Origin: Winogradskya humida
GTDB taxonomy: Bacteria > Actinomycetota > Actinomycetes > Mycobacteriales > Micromonosporaceae
Direction: 5' to 3'
Length of the DNA: 64,000 nt
Assembly: GCF_016862215.1 (NCBI RefSeq)
Contig: NZ_BOMN01000122.1
Location: 55,575 to 119,574 of the forward strand
Position 1 is the first letter of the stretch; the number at the start of each line of letters is the position of its first letter. Both the position numbers and the translations under genes were made by a program. Of this stretch, positions 23,200 to 31,381 are shown piece by piece. The notes under the pieces are model-generated. The model worked only from the letters and a program-made list of their open reading frames with translations, was not told where the DNA came from and searched no databases.

Positions 23200-25426
23200 G
23201 GACGAGGGCAGCGGGGGCGGGTTCGTCCTTCTCGGTGAGGCCGATCCGGTCGTGCAGGCGGCGCAGGGGTGCGGGGGCCCACCAGTTGAGGTCGCCGGCG
23301 ACGCGCATGAACGCCGGGACGAGCAGCCCGCGGATGATGGTCGCGTCCAGGACGATGGCGATGCCGGTGCCGATGCCGAAGAGCTGGATGAAGCTGACCT
23401 GGGCGGTGCCGAAGGCGAAGAAGGTGATGGCCAGCAGGGCGGCGGCGGTGGTGACGATGCGCCCGGTCCGGGCCAGACCGGTGGCTACGGCGTCGACGGT
23501 GCCGGCGCCGTGGTCGTGGGCTTCCTTGATGCGGGCGAGCAGGAAGACCTCGTAGTCCATCGAGAGGCCGAACGCGATGCAGAACATGAGCACGATCATC
23601 GCGGTGTTGACGGGCATGGCGGTGAAGCCCAGCAGTCCGGACAGGTGGCCGTCCTGGAAGATCCAGACGAGCACGCCGAAGACTGCGGAGAGCGACAGGA
23701 CGTTGAGTACGAGGGCTTTCACCGGCAGGACGACGCTGCCCGTGAACAGGAACAGCAGGATCAGCGTGGTCAGCGCTATCCACAGGGCGGCCCACGGCAG
23801 CGTGCCGATGATGGCGTCGTTACCGTCGATCAGCGCCGCGGCGGCACCGCCCACGAGAACCGTCGTGCCGGCGGGGGCGGGTAGCGCGCGGATCGCCCGG
23901 ACCAGGGATTCGTCATCGCCTCGGGCGGTGACAGCGAGGTAGGTCGTGCCGTTCGCGGTGCGGGGCGCGCGGGTGCCGGCCACGCCGGGCAGGGCGGCGA
24001 CCTCCGCGGCAAAAGCAGCCGGGGCTTTGCCGGCGACGTCGGAGGCGAACCCAGCTGGGGCGGCGCCGGCGACAGCAGCGGGGGCGGTGCCGGTGACGAG
24101 CACGTCGACGGTAGAGGTGGCGGCGGCGCTGTAGTCCGCCCGGAGCACGTCACCGACCTGACGGCTGGGGACGGAACTGTGCAGGACACGGTCGTCCGGC
24201 GTACCGAAGGCGATGTGCAGGACGGGCGTGCCGAGGAACAGCAGCGCGGCCATGACGGGCAACGCGATCGCGACGGGCCTGCGCATGACGGCGGTGGCGA
24301 CGCGGCGCCAGAACGCGCTCTCGTCGCTGGCTGCGCGGCGGGGCGCGAGGCGGGTGCCGAGAACGGCGAGCAGCGCGGGCAACGTCGTCAGGGTGGCGAT
24401 CATGGCGATCACCACGACACCGATCCCCGCGTACGCGAAGGACCGGAGAAAGTAGACCGGGAAGAGGAGCATCGCGGCGAGAGCGACGGCCACGGTCGCG
24501 GAGGAGAACACGATCGTACGGCCGGCGGTGCGCACCGTGGTGGCGACAGCGCTCTCGACGTCGGCGCCGCGCCGCAGCTCCTCCCGGAACCGGTTCACCA
24601 TGAGCAGCGAATAGTCGACGGCGAGCCCCAGCCCGAGCGCGGTCGTCAGGTTCACCGAGTACAGCGAGACGTCGGTGAGCCGGCCCAGGACGGCAAGCTC
24701 GGCGAACGTACCCGCGACGGCGATGATCCCGATGACCAGCGGCAGCAGCGCGGACAGCAGGCTACCGAACGCGAGGATCAGCAGAACCAGCGTGACAGGC
24801 ACGGCGATGCCCTCCGCAATCGCGAGGCTCCTGGCAAGCTGATCACCGATGTCCCCGCCGACCCCGAGCTGACCTCCCGCCCGGACCTCTGCCGGACCAT
24901 CCCGCTTCGCGTACGCCGCGACGATCGCCTTCGCCGCCTCCGCACTCGCGGCCTCGTCCCCGCTCACATGCATGGTGATCAGCGCCGAGCGCCCGTCCTC
25001 ACCCTTCAACGCAGCAGCCTGCCCGCCCTCGCCCTTCGACGCAGCGGCCTGCCCGTCTTCGCCCTTCGACCCGCCGGCCTGCCCGTCCCCACCCTTCGAC
25101 GCGGCAGCTTGCGCGTCCCAGTAGGAGCTGATCGATTCGACGTCACCTCGTGCGGCGAGGCCGGTTGTGATCTGCCGGGCCAGGGCGGTCACCGGCGGAG
25201 AGTCCAGGGCTGCGCCGTTGGCCGGGGCGACCAGCAGCAGCAGGTTCGTCTGGCCGCCGAAGTCGCGGTTGAGCAGCGCCGCCGCCCTGCTGGAGTCCGA
25301 CTGCGGGTCGTCGAAGCCTCCGCTCTTCAACGCGCTGAACGCGCCGCTCGCCAGGAACGCCATCACGACGAGGGCCGCCGCTGAAATGACGAGGACAAGG
25401 CGCCCTCTTCGGACGAAAAAGCTCAT
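23192..25426 (-). CDS. MMPL-family RND exporter
   Basis: A 744-residue transporter of the MmpL/YdfJ class, which exports lipids, drugs or siderophores using proton-motive force. It has an N-terminal helix (LVLVISAAALVVMAFLASGA), a large outside loop, five helices, a second loop and a repeat of the helices. The diagnostic GLGLAVDYSLLMVNRFREEL and later FGLSMDYEVFLLARIKEAH mark the two halves. The first outside loop carries four copies of a 10-residue KGEDGQAAAS repeat. The ATG at 25426 has GAGGGG upstream; a start at 25513 would lie inside the operators. The divergent TetR gene surely controls it. Confidence 0.93.
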   Translation of the reverse strand: MSFFVRRGRLVLVISAAALVVMAFLASGAFSALKSGGFDDPQSDSSRAAALLNRDFGGQTNLLLLVAPANGAALDSPPVTALARQITTGLAARGDVESISSYWDAQAAASKGGDGQAGGSKGEDGQAAASKGEGGQAAALKGEDGRSALITMHVSGDEAASAEAAKAIVAAYAKRDGPAEVRAGGQLGVGGDIGDQLARSLAIAEGIAVPVTLVLLILAFGSLLSALLPLVIGIIAVAGTFAELAVLGRLTDVSLYSVNLTTALGLGLAVDYSLLMVNRFREELRRGADVESAVATTVRTAGRTIVFSSATVAVALAAMLLFPVYFLRSFAYAGIGVVVIAMIATLTTLPALLAVLGTRLAPRRAASDESAFWRRVATAVMRRPVAIALPVMAALLFLGTPVLHIAFGTPDDRVLHSSVPSRQVGDVLRADYSAAATSTVDVLVTGTAPAAVAGAAPAGFASDVAGKAPAAFAAEVAALPGVAGTRAPRTANGTTYLAVTARGDDESLVRAIRALPAPAGTTVLVGGAAAALIDGNDAIIGTLPWAALWIALTTLILLFLFTGSVVLPVKALVLNVLSLSAVFGVLVWIFQDGHLSGLLGFTAMPVNTAMIVLMFCIAFGLSMDYEVFLLARIKEAHDHGAGTVDAVATGLARTGRIVTTAAALLAITFFAFGTAQVSFIQLFGIGTGIAIVLDATIIRGLLVPAFMRVAGDLNWWAPAPLRRLHDRIGLTEKDEPAPAALVPA
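24991..25110 (-). repeat. 30-bp tandem repeat, four copies, in the MMPL gene
   Basis: Four 30-bp units encoding Lys-Gly-Glu/Gly-Asp-Gly-Gln-Ala-Ala-Ala-Ser-type decapeptides in the first periplasmic loop. The frame is preserved. Such an insertion is not a feature of MMPL proteins generally. Confidence 0.93.
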
Positions 25427-25477
25427 GTGGCACCCCTCGATAGACCGGCCGACCGTTGTGCGATCACTGATCGCAAC

Positions 25478-25544
25478 GAGAACAGTGTTCACATGGTGAG
25501 CGCTGCTCGTCAAGACGGGTGCTCACATAGAGAACAGTGTTCAC
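25478..25544. promoter_or_regulatory. Duplicated TetR operator GAGAACAGTGTTCAC
   Basis: Two identical 15-base sites, at 25478-25492 and 25530-25544, each with the inverted repeat GAACA-G-TGTTC. They lie 52 bases apart (five helical turns) in the divergent gap between the MMPL exporter and the TetR gene; one site sits next to each promoter. A further GTGAGC/GCTCAC inverted pair lies between them. Confidence 0.8.
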
Positions 25545-25560
25545 TTTGCGATAGGGTGGC

Positions 25561-26271
25561 GTGATGGCGGAGATGACGACGCATCGGCACCGGCGGCGGG
25601 CGGAGACCGAGGCGGAGATCAAGGCTCACGCCTGGGCGGCGATGCGGGAGTCCGGCCCCGCGGTCCTGTCGCTGCGTCACGTCGCGCGCGAGATGGGCAT
25701 GGCACCGTCGGCGCTCTACCGCTACTTCGCGAGCCGCAACGATCTGCTGACCGCGCTGATCGTTGATGCCTACGAGTCGCTCGGCGAGCAGGTCAACGAG
25801 ACATATGTCCGCGCGGGTGCCGCGGGGCAGAACGCCTTCGAGGTGTTCATGGCGGTCGCGCACACGTATCGCGGCTGGGCCATGAGTCACCGCACCGAGT
25901 GGGCCCTGATCTTCTCGACGTCACTGCCCGACTACAACGGCACGCCCGAGACGTATGCCGCGGCGGGCCGTTCGTTCGGGATTCTCATTCAGCTCACCGC
26001 CGACGCCGTCGCCGGCGGCCTGATCGATGTGGACCGGCTCGACCGCACCCTCGACGACAAGCTCCGCGAGTCGATGCGGGTCTGGGCGGAGCACACCGGC
26101 CAGGAGCTACCCGCGGGCGCCCTGGCCGGTTCGATGTGGTGCTACTCCGTCATGCACGGCGCCATCTCGCTCGACCTCAACGGCCAGTTCCCGCCGCCGA
26201 TGGCCGACAGCCCGGCCCTGTTCGACTCAGCCCTGCGCGCCATGCTCGCACAGCTCACCCCCACCGATTAG
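25561..26271 (+). CDS. TetR-family transcriptional regulator
   Basis: A 236-residue regulator with an N-terminal HTH (LSLRHVAREMGMAPSALYRYFASRNDLLTALI) and a C-terminal ligand domain of the TetR_C_13/WHG type (AHTYRGWAMSHRTEWALIFST). The GTG at 25561 lies 16 bases after the second operator; an internal ATG at 25564 is an alternative. Position and operators indicate that it represses itself and the MMPL exporter until the exported compound or a relative binds. Confidence 0.9.
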   Translation: MMAEMTTHRHRRRAETEAEIKAHAWAAMRESGPAVLSLRHVAREMGMAPSALYRYFASRNDLLTALIVDAYESLGEQVNETYVRAGAAGQNAFEVFMAVAHTYRGWAMSHRTEWALIFSTSLPDYNGTPETYAAAGRSFGILIQLTADAVAGGLIDVDRLDRTLDDKLRESMRVWAEHTGQELPAGALAGSMWCYSVMHGAISLDLNGQFPPPMADSPALFDSALRAMLAQLTPTD

Positions 26272-26279
26272 CGGCAACG

Positions 26280-26556
26280 TCAGGCCGGCGGTTTCGATGT
26301 GAGTCAAGCCGTCGGTTTCGGCCAAGCAGGGCCGGGGGTCGACTTGAGTCAGGCCAGCGGTTTCGACCGGGGTCAGACCGGCGGTATTCGACCTGAGCCA
26401 AGCCGGGGATTCCGACAAGGTCAGGCCGGGGGGTCGATCTGAGTCAGGCCGGGGGTTCGACCTGCGCCAGGCCAGCGGCTTCGACCGGGGTCAGGCCGGC
26501 GGTATTCGACCTGAGCCAAACCGGGGATTCCGACAAGGTCAGGCTGGAGGTTTCGA
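26280..26556. repeat. Complex tandem repeat containing the stop codon of the next gene
   Basis: About ten worn units of roughly 25 bases with the core GTCAGGCCGG-GGTTTCGA, organised into two larger copies of about 120 bases (compare 26345-26440 with 26465-26560, which match closely). The final unit contains the stop codon and last codons of the threonine synthase-like gene (TCA at 26539-26541). The repeats fill the convergent gap after the TetR gene; no ORF is believable there. Confidence 0.88.
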
Positions 26557-27633
26557 TTTGAGGCCGCTGCCGCACAGGGGCGCTACGGCATTCTCCAGGC
26601 CGGACGAAGTGATCGCCGCCCAGCACACGGCCGACGTCGGTTCGACATAGAGGCCGGCGCGGGCCAGCTCCGTGTGCGCGGAATGGACCTGGTCGTCGGT
26701 GACGGTGACGATCGAGCCGCCGGTTTCGCGTACGGCGGAAAGGATCTGCGCGCCGCGGGCCGGGCGGGCGATCGCTATGCCTTCCGCGACCGTGCCCGAA
26801 GGGGTGATGTCAGCCGGGCCGGAAAGGCCGTCGGTGAACGCGGTGGCGAGCGGCGCACACCCGGCGGCCTGCACCGCGACGATGCGTGGAAGCCTGTCGA
26901 TGAGCCCCTGGGCGAGCAGTTCCACACAGCCGAGATAGGCGCCGAGCACCAGCGTGCCATTCCCGACGGGCAGCACCAGCGTTTCCGGTAACCGGCCGCC
27001 CGACTGCTCCCACAATTCCAGGACGTAGGTCTTGGTGCCCTGCAGAAAGAACGGATGGTAAACGTGACTGGCATAAAAAATGCCAGGCACATCGGCGGCG
27101 CGGGCGGCAGCCTCGGCGGTGTCCTCACGGCTTCCGGGGATTTCACAAACCTCCGCACCGTACGCCCGGAGCTGCGCGACTTTCCCCGCCGAAGTACTTT
27201 CCGGAACGTAGACGTCGCATCCGATCCCGGCCCGGGCAGCGTAAGCGGCAACGGCAGTTCCCGCGTTGCCGCTGCTGTCGGCCAGGAGCCGGGTGACGCC
27301 GAGGCTCGCGGCGAGGGCGACCAGCAGGACGGCGCCGCGGTCCTTGAAGGAGCCGGTCGGCATCAGATAGTCGACCTTGAGCTGGACGCCGGGCCGCCCC
27401 GGGGCGCTGACCAGCGGGGACAGTCCCTCGCCCAGGGTGATCTCGGGTGGTTCGGCGATCGGCAGGGCCTCGGCGTAGCGCCACAGGCTGGGCCGCCGCA
27501 GCGCCAGCTCGCCGGGCGGGGGCATGACCGGCGTGAACCCGGTCAGGTCGAGCACCCCGTGACAGTCCGCGCAGCGCCAGACGAGGTCGCTCAGCGCGTA
27601 CGTCCGTCCGCAGGAAGCGCAGCTCAGCCTCAT
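26539..27633 (-). CDS. Threonine synthase-like PLP enzyme
   Basis: A 364-residue fold-type II PLP enzyme. It begins with a zinc-ribbon-like segment (CASCGRTY, then CADCHG) as in archaeal-type threonine synthases, and has the PLP lysine in PTGSFKDRGA, DSSGNAGTAVAAYAARAGI and the glycine loop LPVGNGTLVLG. It may make threonine from O-phosphohomoserine or, given its regulator, act on another amino acid such as a diaminopropionate-type substrate. Its ATG overlaps the stop of the YheO-type regulator (ATGA), so they form an operon. Codons around GIFYAS are unusually AT-rich for this genome. The 3' end merges into a repeat array. Confidence 0.82.
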   Translation of the reverse strand: MRLSCASCGRTYALSDLVWRCADCHGVLDLTGFTPVMPPPGELALRRPSLWRYAEALPIAEPPEITLGEGLSPLVSAPGRPGVQLKVDYLMPTGSFKDRGAVLLVALAASLGVTRLLADSSGNAGTAVAAYAARAGIGCDVYVPESTSAGKVAQLRAYGAEVCEIPGSREDTAEAAARAADVPGIFYASHVYHPFFLQGTKTYVLELWEQSGGRLPETLVLPVGNGTLVLGAYLGCVELLAQGLIDRLPRIVAVQAAGCAPLATAFTDGLSGPADITPSGTVAEGIAIARPARGAQILSAVRETGGSIVTVTDDQVHSAHTELARAGLYVEPTSAVCWAAITSSGLENAVAPLCGSGLKSKPPA

Positions 27634-28307
27634 GATTCAGCATCCTCATCAGACGGGGGCCGGCGGCAGTCGGCCAGGTCGGCGTACATCGCGGAGCGGG
27701 AGATCCCGAGGCGTTCGGCGACCCGGGGCACCGCGTTGCGTACGGTGAAGATGCCGCGCCGGTCCAGAGCCTGCAGCAGCGTGAGTCTTTCCGGGCGGGT
27801 GAGGCTGGCGGCGGGTTTGCCCCGGAACGCTTCCTCGGCCCGGATCCGCGCGTCGACCACGTCGTCGAAGTCGTCGCTGAACGTGGTGGCCGGGATCGGG
27901 GCGGACGGCGATCCGGCCAGCGCCGTCAGCAGGTCACCGGCCTGGCGCAGGGCGGTGACGTCGATGTTGACGCAGAGTGCGCCGAAGACGTGACCGGTCT
28001 CGTCGCGCAGGGGCATGGTCGACGATTTCACGATCCGCCCCTCCTGCGTACGCGTCAGGTAGTTGATGTCGTTGGCCGCGGCATCACCCTGGGCGAGCAC
28101 AGCGAGCCCGATCTCGCTCAGCGCCCCGCCGGGTTTACGCCCGGTGACCTTGCCGGAGACCGCCACCACCGACTGCTCCCCCCGCCGGTAGTCGTGCAGC
28201 ACCACCTCGCAGGTCGGCCCGAACGTCGCCGCCAGCCCGTCGATCACCGGCAGTAACGCCGTAAGAATCGCATCCGCACTCACTCCCTCATAGTAAATGT
28301 CTAGCAC
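27630..28307 (-). CDS. YheO/DauR-type transcriptional regulator (PAS + HTH)
   Basis: A 225-residue regulator. The N-terminal YheO-like PAS domain reads LPVIDGLAATFGPTCEVVLHDY, SVVAVSGKVTGRKPGG and VFGALCVNIDVTALRQ; the C-terminal helix-turn-helix (about 180-220) reads LDRRGIFTVRNAVPRVAERLGISRSAMYADL. DauR, a relative in Pseudomonas, controls D-arginine catabolism (established knowledge), so an amino-acid-derived signal is likely. The GTG at 28307 lacks a clear ribosome-binding site, and GTG 28283 is an alternative. It is divergent from the decarboxylase-like gene by 75 bases and may control both sides. Confidence 0.85.
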   Translation of the reverse strand: MLDIYYEGVSADAILTALLPVIDGLAATFGPTCEVVLHDYRRGEQSVVAVSGKVTGRKPGGALSEIGLAVLAQGDAAANDINYLTRTQEGRIVKSSTMPLRDETGHVFGALCVNIDVTALRQAGDLLTALAGSPSAPIPATTFSDDFDDVVDARIRAEEAFRGKPAASLTRPERLTLLQALDRRGIFTVRNAVPRVAERLGISRSAMYADLADCRRPPSDEDAES

Positions 28308-28382
28308 CTGGATGAAAAGTCCACGGCCAGAGGTTCACGATTGGCCCGATCGTTTCGCGGTGACGCTCCCTAGCGTGATCAC

Positions 28383-29741
28383 ATGGACCCCATCCTGGCC
28401 GGCGACCTGGCCCGCTTCCCCGACCTGCTGACCGCCGTACGCGATCAGGCCGTCAAGGTCCTGGCCTCGCTCGACGACCGCCCGGTCGCCCTGCCCGGTG
28501 AGCCGCCGTCACCGGAAACACTGCCCCAGCAGGGCGCCGGCCTCGATGGCGCGCTGGACCGCTTCGCCGAGCGCTGGCAGGACCGGATGTCGGGCAGCGC
28601 CGGCCCGCGCTACCTCGGGTTCGTCACCGGTGGCGCCACCCCCGCCGCGGTCGCCGGTGACTGGCTCACCAGCGCGCTGGACCAGAACCTCTCCTCGGGT
28701 GCCGGCTCCGCGGCGCCGGACCTGGAACGGGAGACCGTCCGCTGGCTGCGCGACCTGTTCGGCCTGCCCGGCACGTTCAGCGGCAGCTTCGTCACCGGCG
28801 CGACGATGTCGAACTTCGTAGGCCTGGCGCTGGGCCGCCAGTGGTACGGCGAGCAGTACGGGGCCGACGCCGCCGAGGACGGCCTGCGGAACGTGCCACC
28901 GCTTCGGGTGCTGTCCGGCACGCCGCACTCCAGCATCGTCAAGGCCACCTCGATGCTCGGCGTCGGCCGCAACCAGGTGCGGGTCCTGCCGACGCTGCCC
29001 GGACGCGAAGCTGTCGACCTCGCGGCGCTGGAAGCGGCCCTCGCCGAGGGACCCGCGATCGTCGTCGCCAACGCCGGAACCGTGAACACCGTGGACTTCG
29101 ACGACCTGCGCGCGATCGCCGATCTCAGGCAGCGCTACCCGTTCTGGCTGCACGTGGACGGCGCGTTCGGATTGTTCGCCGCACTGTCCCGCGAGCACGC
29201 ACCCCTGTTGGACGGGCTGGACGAGGCCGACTCGGTCTGCGCCGACCTGCACAAATGGCTCAACGTCCCGTACGACGCCGCGGTCCAGTTCACCCGCCGC
29301 CCCGACCTGCAGGTGGCGGTGTTCCGCAACGCCGCCGCGTACCTCGGCGACCCCGGCGAGAACCCGGACTTCATGCACCTCACCCCGGAGAACTCGCGGC
29401 GTTTCCGAGCACTTCCGGCCTGGTTCGCGCTCACCGCGTACGGTGCGAATGGGCATCGGGAGATCGTTGAGCGCAACACAGCCGCGGCCCGGAGGCTCGG
29501 TGAGCTGCTCGGCACTGTGCCCGGCGTGCGGTTACTGGCCCCGGTGCGGATGAACGTCGTGTGTTTCGCCATCGAAGGCGATGTGCCGGCTGCCCTGCGA
29601 GCCGTCACCGCAACGGGCCGGACGTTTCTGACACCGACCGTGTACGACGGGCAGCCCGGGATCCGCGCGGCGTTCAGCAACTGGCGGACCACCGTGCAGG
29701 ACGCGGAGGAGATCTTCGAGACGTTGCGTCACACCTTGTAG
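28383..29741 (+). CDS. PLP-dependent group II decarboxylase-like enzyme
   Basis: A 452-residue fold-type I PLP enzyme of the aromatic-L-amino-acid/glutamate decarboxylase family. Key regions: YLGFVTGGATPAAVAGDWL, GSFVTGATMSNFVGLALGRQW, HSSIVKATSMLGVGRN, HVDGAFGLFAALS (cofactor Asp) and the PLP lysine in SVCADLHKWLNVPYDA. The substrate cannot be told from the sequence; some members catalyse aldolase or transaminase-type reactions. It is divergent from the threonine synthase/YheO pair, suggesting a joint amino acid pathway. Its last 13 bases overlap the end of the convergent chemoreceptor gene. Confidence 0.87.
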   Translation: MDPILAGDLARFPDLLTAVRDQAVKVLASLDDRPVALPGEPPSPETLPQQGAGLDGALDRFAERWQDRMSGSAGPRYLGFVTGGATPAAVAGDWLTSALDQNLSSGAGSAAPDLERETVRWLRDLFGLPGTFSGSFVTGATMSNFVGLALGRQWYGEQYGADAAEDGLRNVPPLRVLSGTPHSSIVKATSMLGVGRNQVRVLPTLPGREAVDLAALEAALAEGPAIVVANAGTVNTVDFDDLRAIADLRQRYPFWLHVDGAFGLFAALSREHAPLLDGLDEADSVCADLHKWLNVPYDAAVQFTRRPDLQVAVFRNAAAYLGDPGENPDFMHLTPENSRRFRALPAWFALTAYGANGHREIVERNTAAARRLGELLGTVPGVRLLAPVRMNVVCFAIEGDVPAALRAVTATGRTFLTPTVYDGQPGIRAAFSNWRTTVQDAEEIFETLRHTL

Positions 29742-31345
29742 GCGGCGATGGTGGCGCTGAGGCTGCTGGCCATCCGGGCCAGCTCGCCCGAGGTCTGCTG
29801 GGTGTCGCTGGCGCCCGCGGTGACCTGGCCGGCCGCCTGGGAGACGCCGGTGATGTTCTCGAAGATGCTCGCCGCGCCCTCAGCGGCACTCCCGACACTG
29901 CGAGCGATCTCCCCGGTCGTGGCGGTCTGTTCCTCGACCGCAGCGGCGATCGTGGTGGTGTAGTCGTTGATCGTGTTGATCACCGTGGCGATCTCGCCGA
30001 TCGCGTGCACGGCCGAGCCGGTCTCCGCCTGGATCGCGGCGACCTGGGCGGAGATCTCCTCGGTGGCCTTCGCGGTCTCCTGGGCCAGATCCTTGACCTC
30101 GGAGGCGACCACGGCGAACCCCTTACCGGCCGCGCCCGCCCGGGCCGCCTCGATGGTCGCGTTCAGGGCGAGCAGGTTCGTCTGCTGGGCGATCGCGGTG
30201 ATCAACGCGACGACCGTGCCGATCTGGGTGGAGGCGTCGCCGAGCTTCGTGACGCTCGCGTTGGTGGCCTGGGCGGTGCGGGCAGCCTCCGCGGCGACCC
30301 CCGCGGCCTCGCCCGCGTTGGTGGCGATCTCCCTGATCGACACGCCCATCTGGTCCGCGCCCGCCGCAACCGCCTGCACGCTCTGCGACACCTGGCCGGC
30401 GGCCTCCGAGACCGTGCTCACCTGCGTGGATGTCTCCTCGGCCGACGCCGACAGCTCCGAGGAAACCGAGGACAGCTCCTCGGACGCCGAGGCCAGCAGG
30501 TCGGCGCTCTCCCCCACCTTGCGGACCATGTCCGCCATCGCCTCGCCCGTCCCGTTCAGCGTGCCGGCGAGCTGCCCGATCTCGTCGCGGCTCTCCACCT
30601 CGACCCGGGCGGTGAGGTCGCCGCCACCGATCGCGGTCAGCGTACGCACGCACCGGGCCAGCGGCCGCACGATCAGCAGGCTGATCCCGAACGCGAGGGC
30701 CACTCCGGCCAGGGCACTGACCACCAACATGATGATCACCCAGGTACGGGTGGACTGGTAGCGGCTCTCCGCCGTGCTCTCCTGGTGGCTCGCCGCCGTC
30801 ACGGTGATCGTGGACAGGGTGCTCAACTGCTGCCGGACCGTGGTCAGCAGCGCCGCCTGGGTGCCCGCCCGCAGCGTGTTGAGCGCCGTCGCGTCCTCCT
30901 TGTCGGCCAGCGGCATCAGCTGGTCCTGCAGCAGGGCCAGATACTGTGCCCAGGTGGTGTCGAACGCGCTGATCGTGCTCGTCGCCTCGGTGCCGAGCTG
31001 ATACGTCCTGTACGCGGCCGCGCTGGTGCCGACGTCGGCCCGGGCGGCGGTGAGCGCCGTGTCGGCCGTGGTGCGCCCGGCGTCGTCCTCGGCGAGGAAG
31101 TAGTCGTCGGCCGCGAGCCAGGTCCGGTTCACCGCACTGCGCAGTTCCCCTATGGTGTCGAGCTCCACGCTGTGCCCGTACACCGTCTTGACCTGGTCGT
31201 TCGTGGCACCGAGGCTGCGGATGGCGTACAGGCCGTCGAAGACGCTGAAGACCGCGACCAGCCCTACCGCGATCATGATCTTGGTGCCGACCCGGCGGTC
31301 CCTGAGCGAGCGCAGCCAGCCGGTGGCCCCTTGCGATGGCGTCAT
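29729..31345 (-). CDS. Methyl-accepting chemotaxis protein
   Basis: A 538-residue chemoreceptor: TM1 (about 22-42), an outside four-helix-bundle sensor (about 45-205, NRTWLAADDYFLAEDD), TM2 (about 206-228), HAMP and a long coiled-coil signalling domain. The CheA/CheW-binding hairpin tip is present (AVVASEVKDLAQETAKATEEI). No CheB/CheR-binding pentapeptide is at the C-terminus. No other chemotaxis genes are in the window. It lies 36 bases downstream of the diguanylate cyclase gene on the same strand, and the two may share a transcript. Confidence 0.92.
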   Translation of the reverse strand: MTPSQGATGWLRSLRDRRVGTKIMIAVGLVAVFSVFDGLYAIRSLGATNDQVKTVYGHSVELDTIGELRSAVNRTWLAADDYFLAEDDAGRTTADTALTAARADVGTSAAAYRTYQLGTEATSTISAFDTTWAQYLALLQDQLMPLADKEDATALNTLRAGTQAALLTTVRQQLSTLSTITVTAASHQESTAESRYQSTRTWVIIMLVVSALAGVALAFGISLLIVRPLARCVRTLTAIGGGDLTARVEVESRDEIGQLAGTLNGTGEAMADMVRKVGESADLLASASEELSSVSSELSASAEETSTQVSTVSEAAGQVSQSVQAVAAGADQMGVSIREIATNAGEAAGVAAEAARTAQATNASVTKLGDASTQIGTVVALITAIAQQTNLLALNATIEAARAGAAGKGFAVVASEVKDLAQETAKATEEISAQVAAIQAETGSAVHAIGEIATVINTINDYTTTIAAAVEEQTATTGEIARSVGSAAEGAASIFENITGVSQAAGQVTAGASDTQQTSGELARMASSLSATIAAYKV

Positions 31346-31381
31346 ACCGCTCAGGACATCATCACCAGGTTGCGAACCGCC

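Noticed and set aside
23010..24134. Possible phage- or IS-like repeat element around the MMPL 3' end
   Set aside because: No inverted terminal repeats, target duplications or transposase; the repeats are simple tandem copies.
20083..26556. CRISPR array, suggested by regularly spaced repeats
   Set aside because: Repeat units are head-to-tail without unique spacers, and no cas genes are present.
29729..29741. Overlap of two convergent genes by 13 bases as a regulatory device
   Set aside because: Short convergent overlaps are frequent in compact genomes, and nothing else supports a special function.
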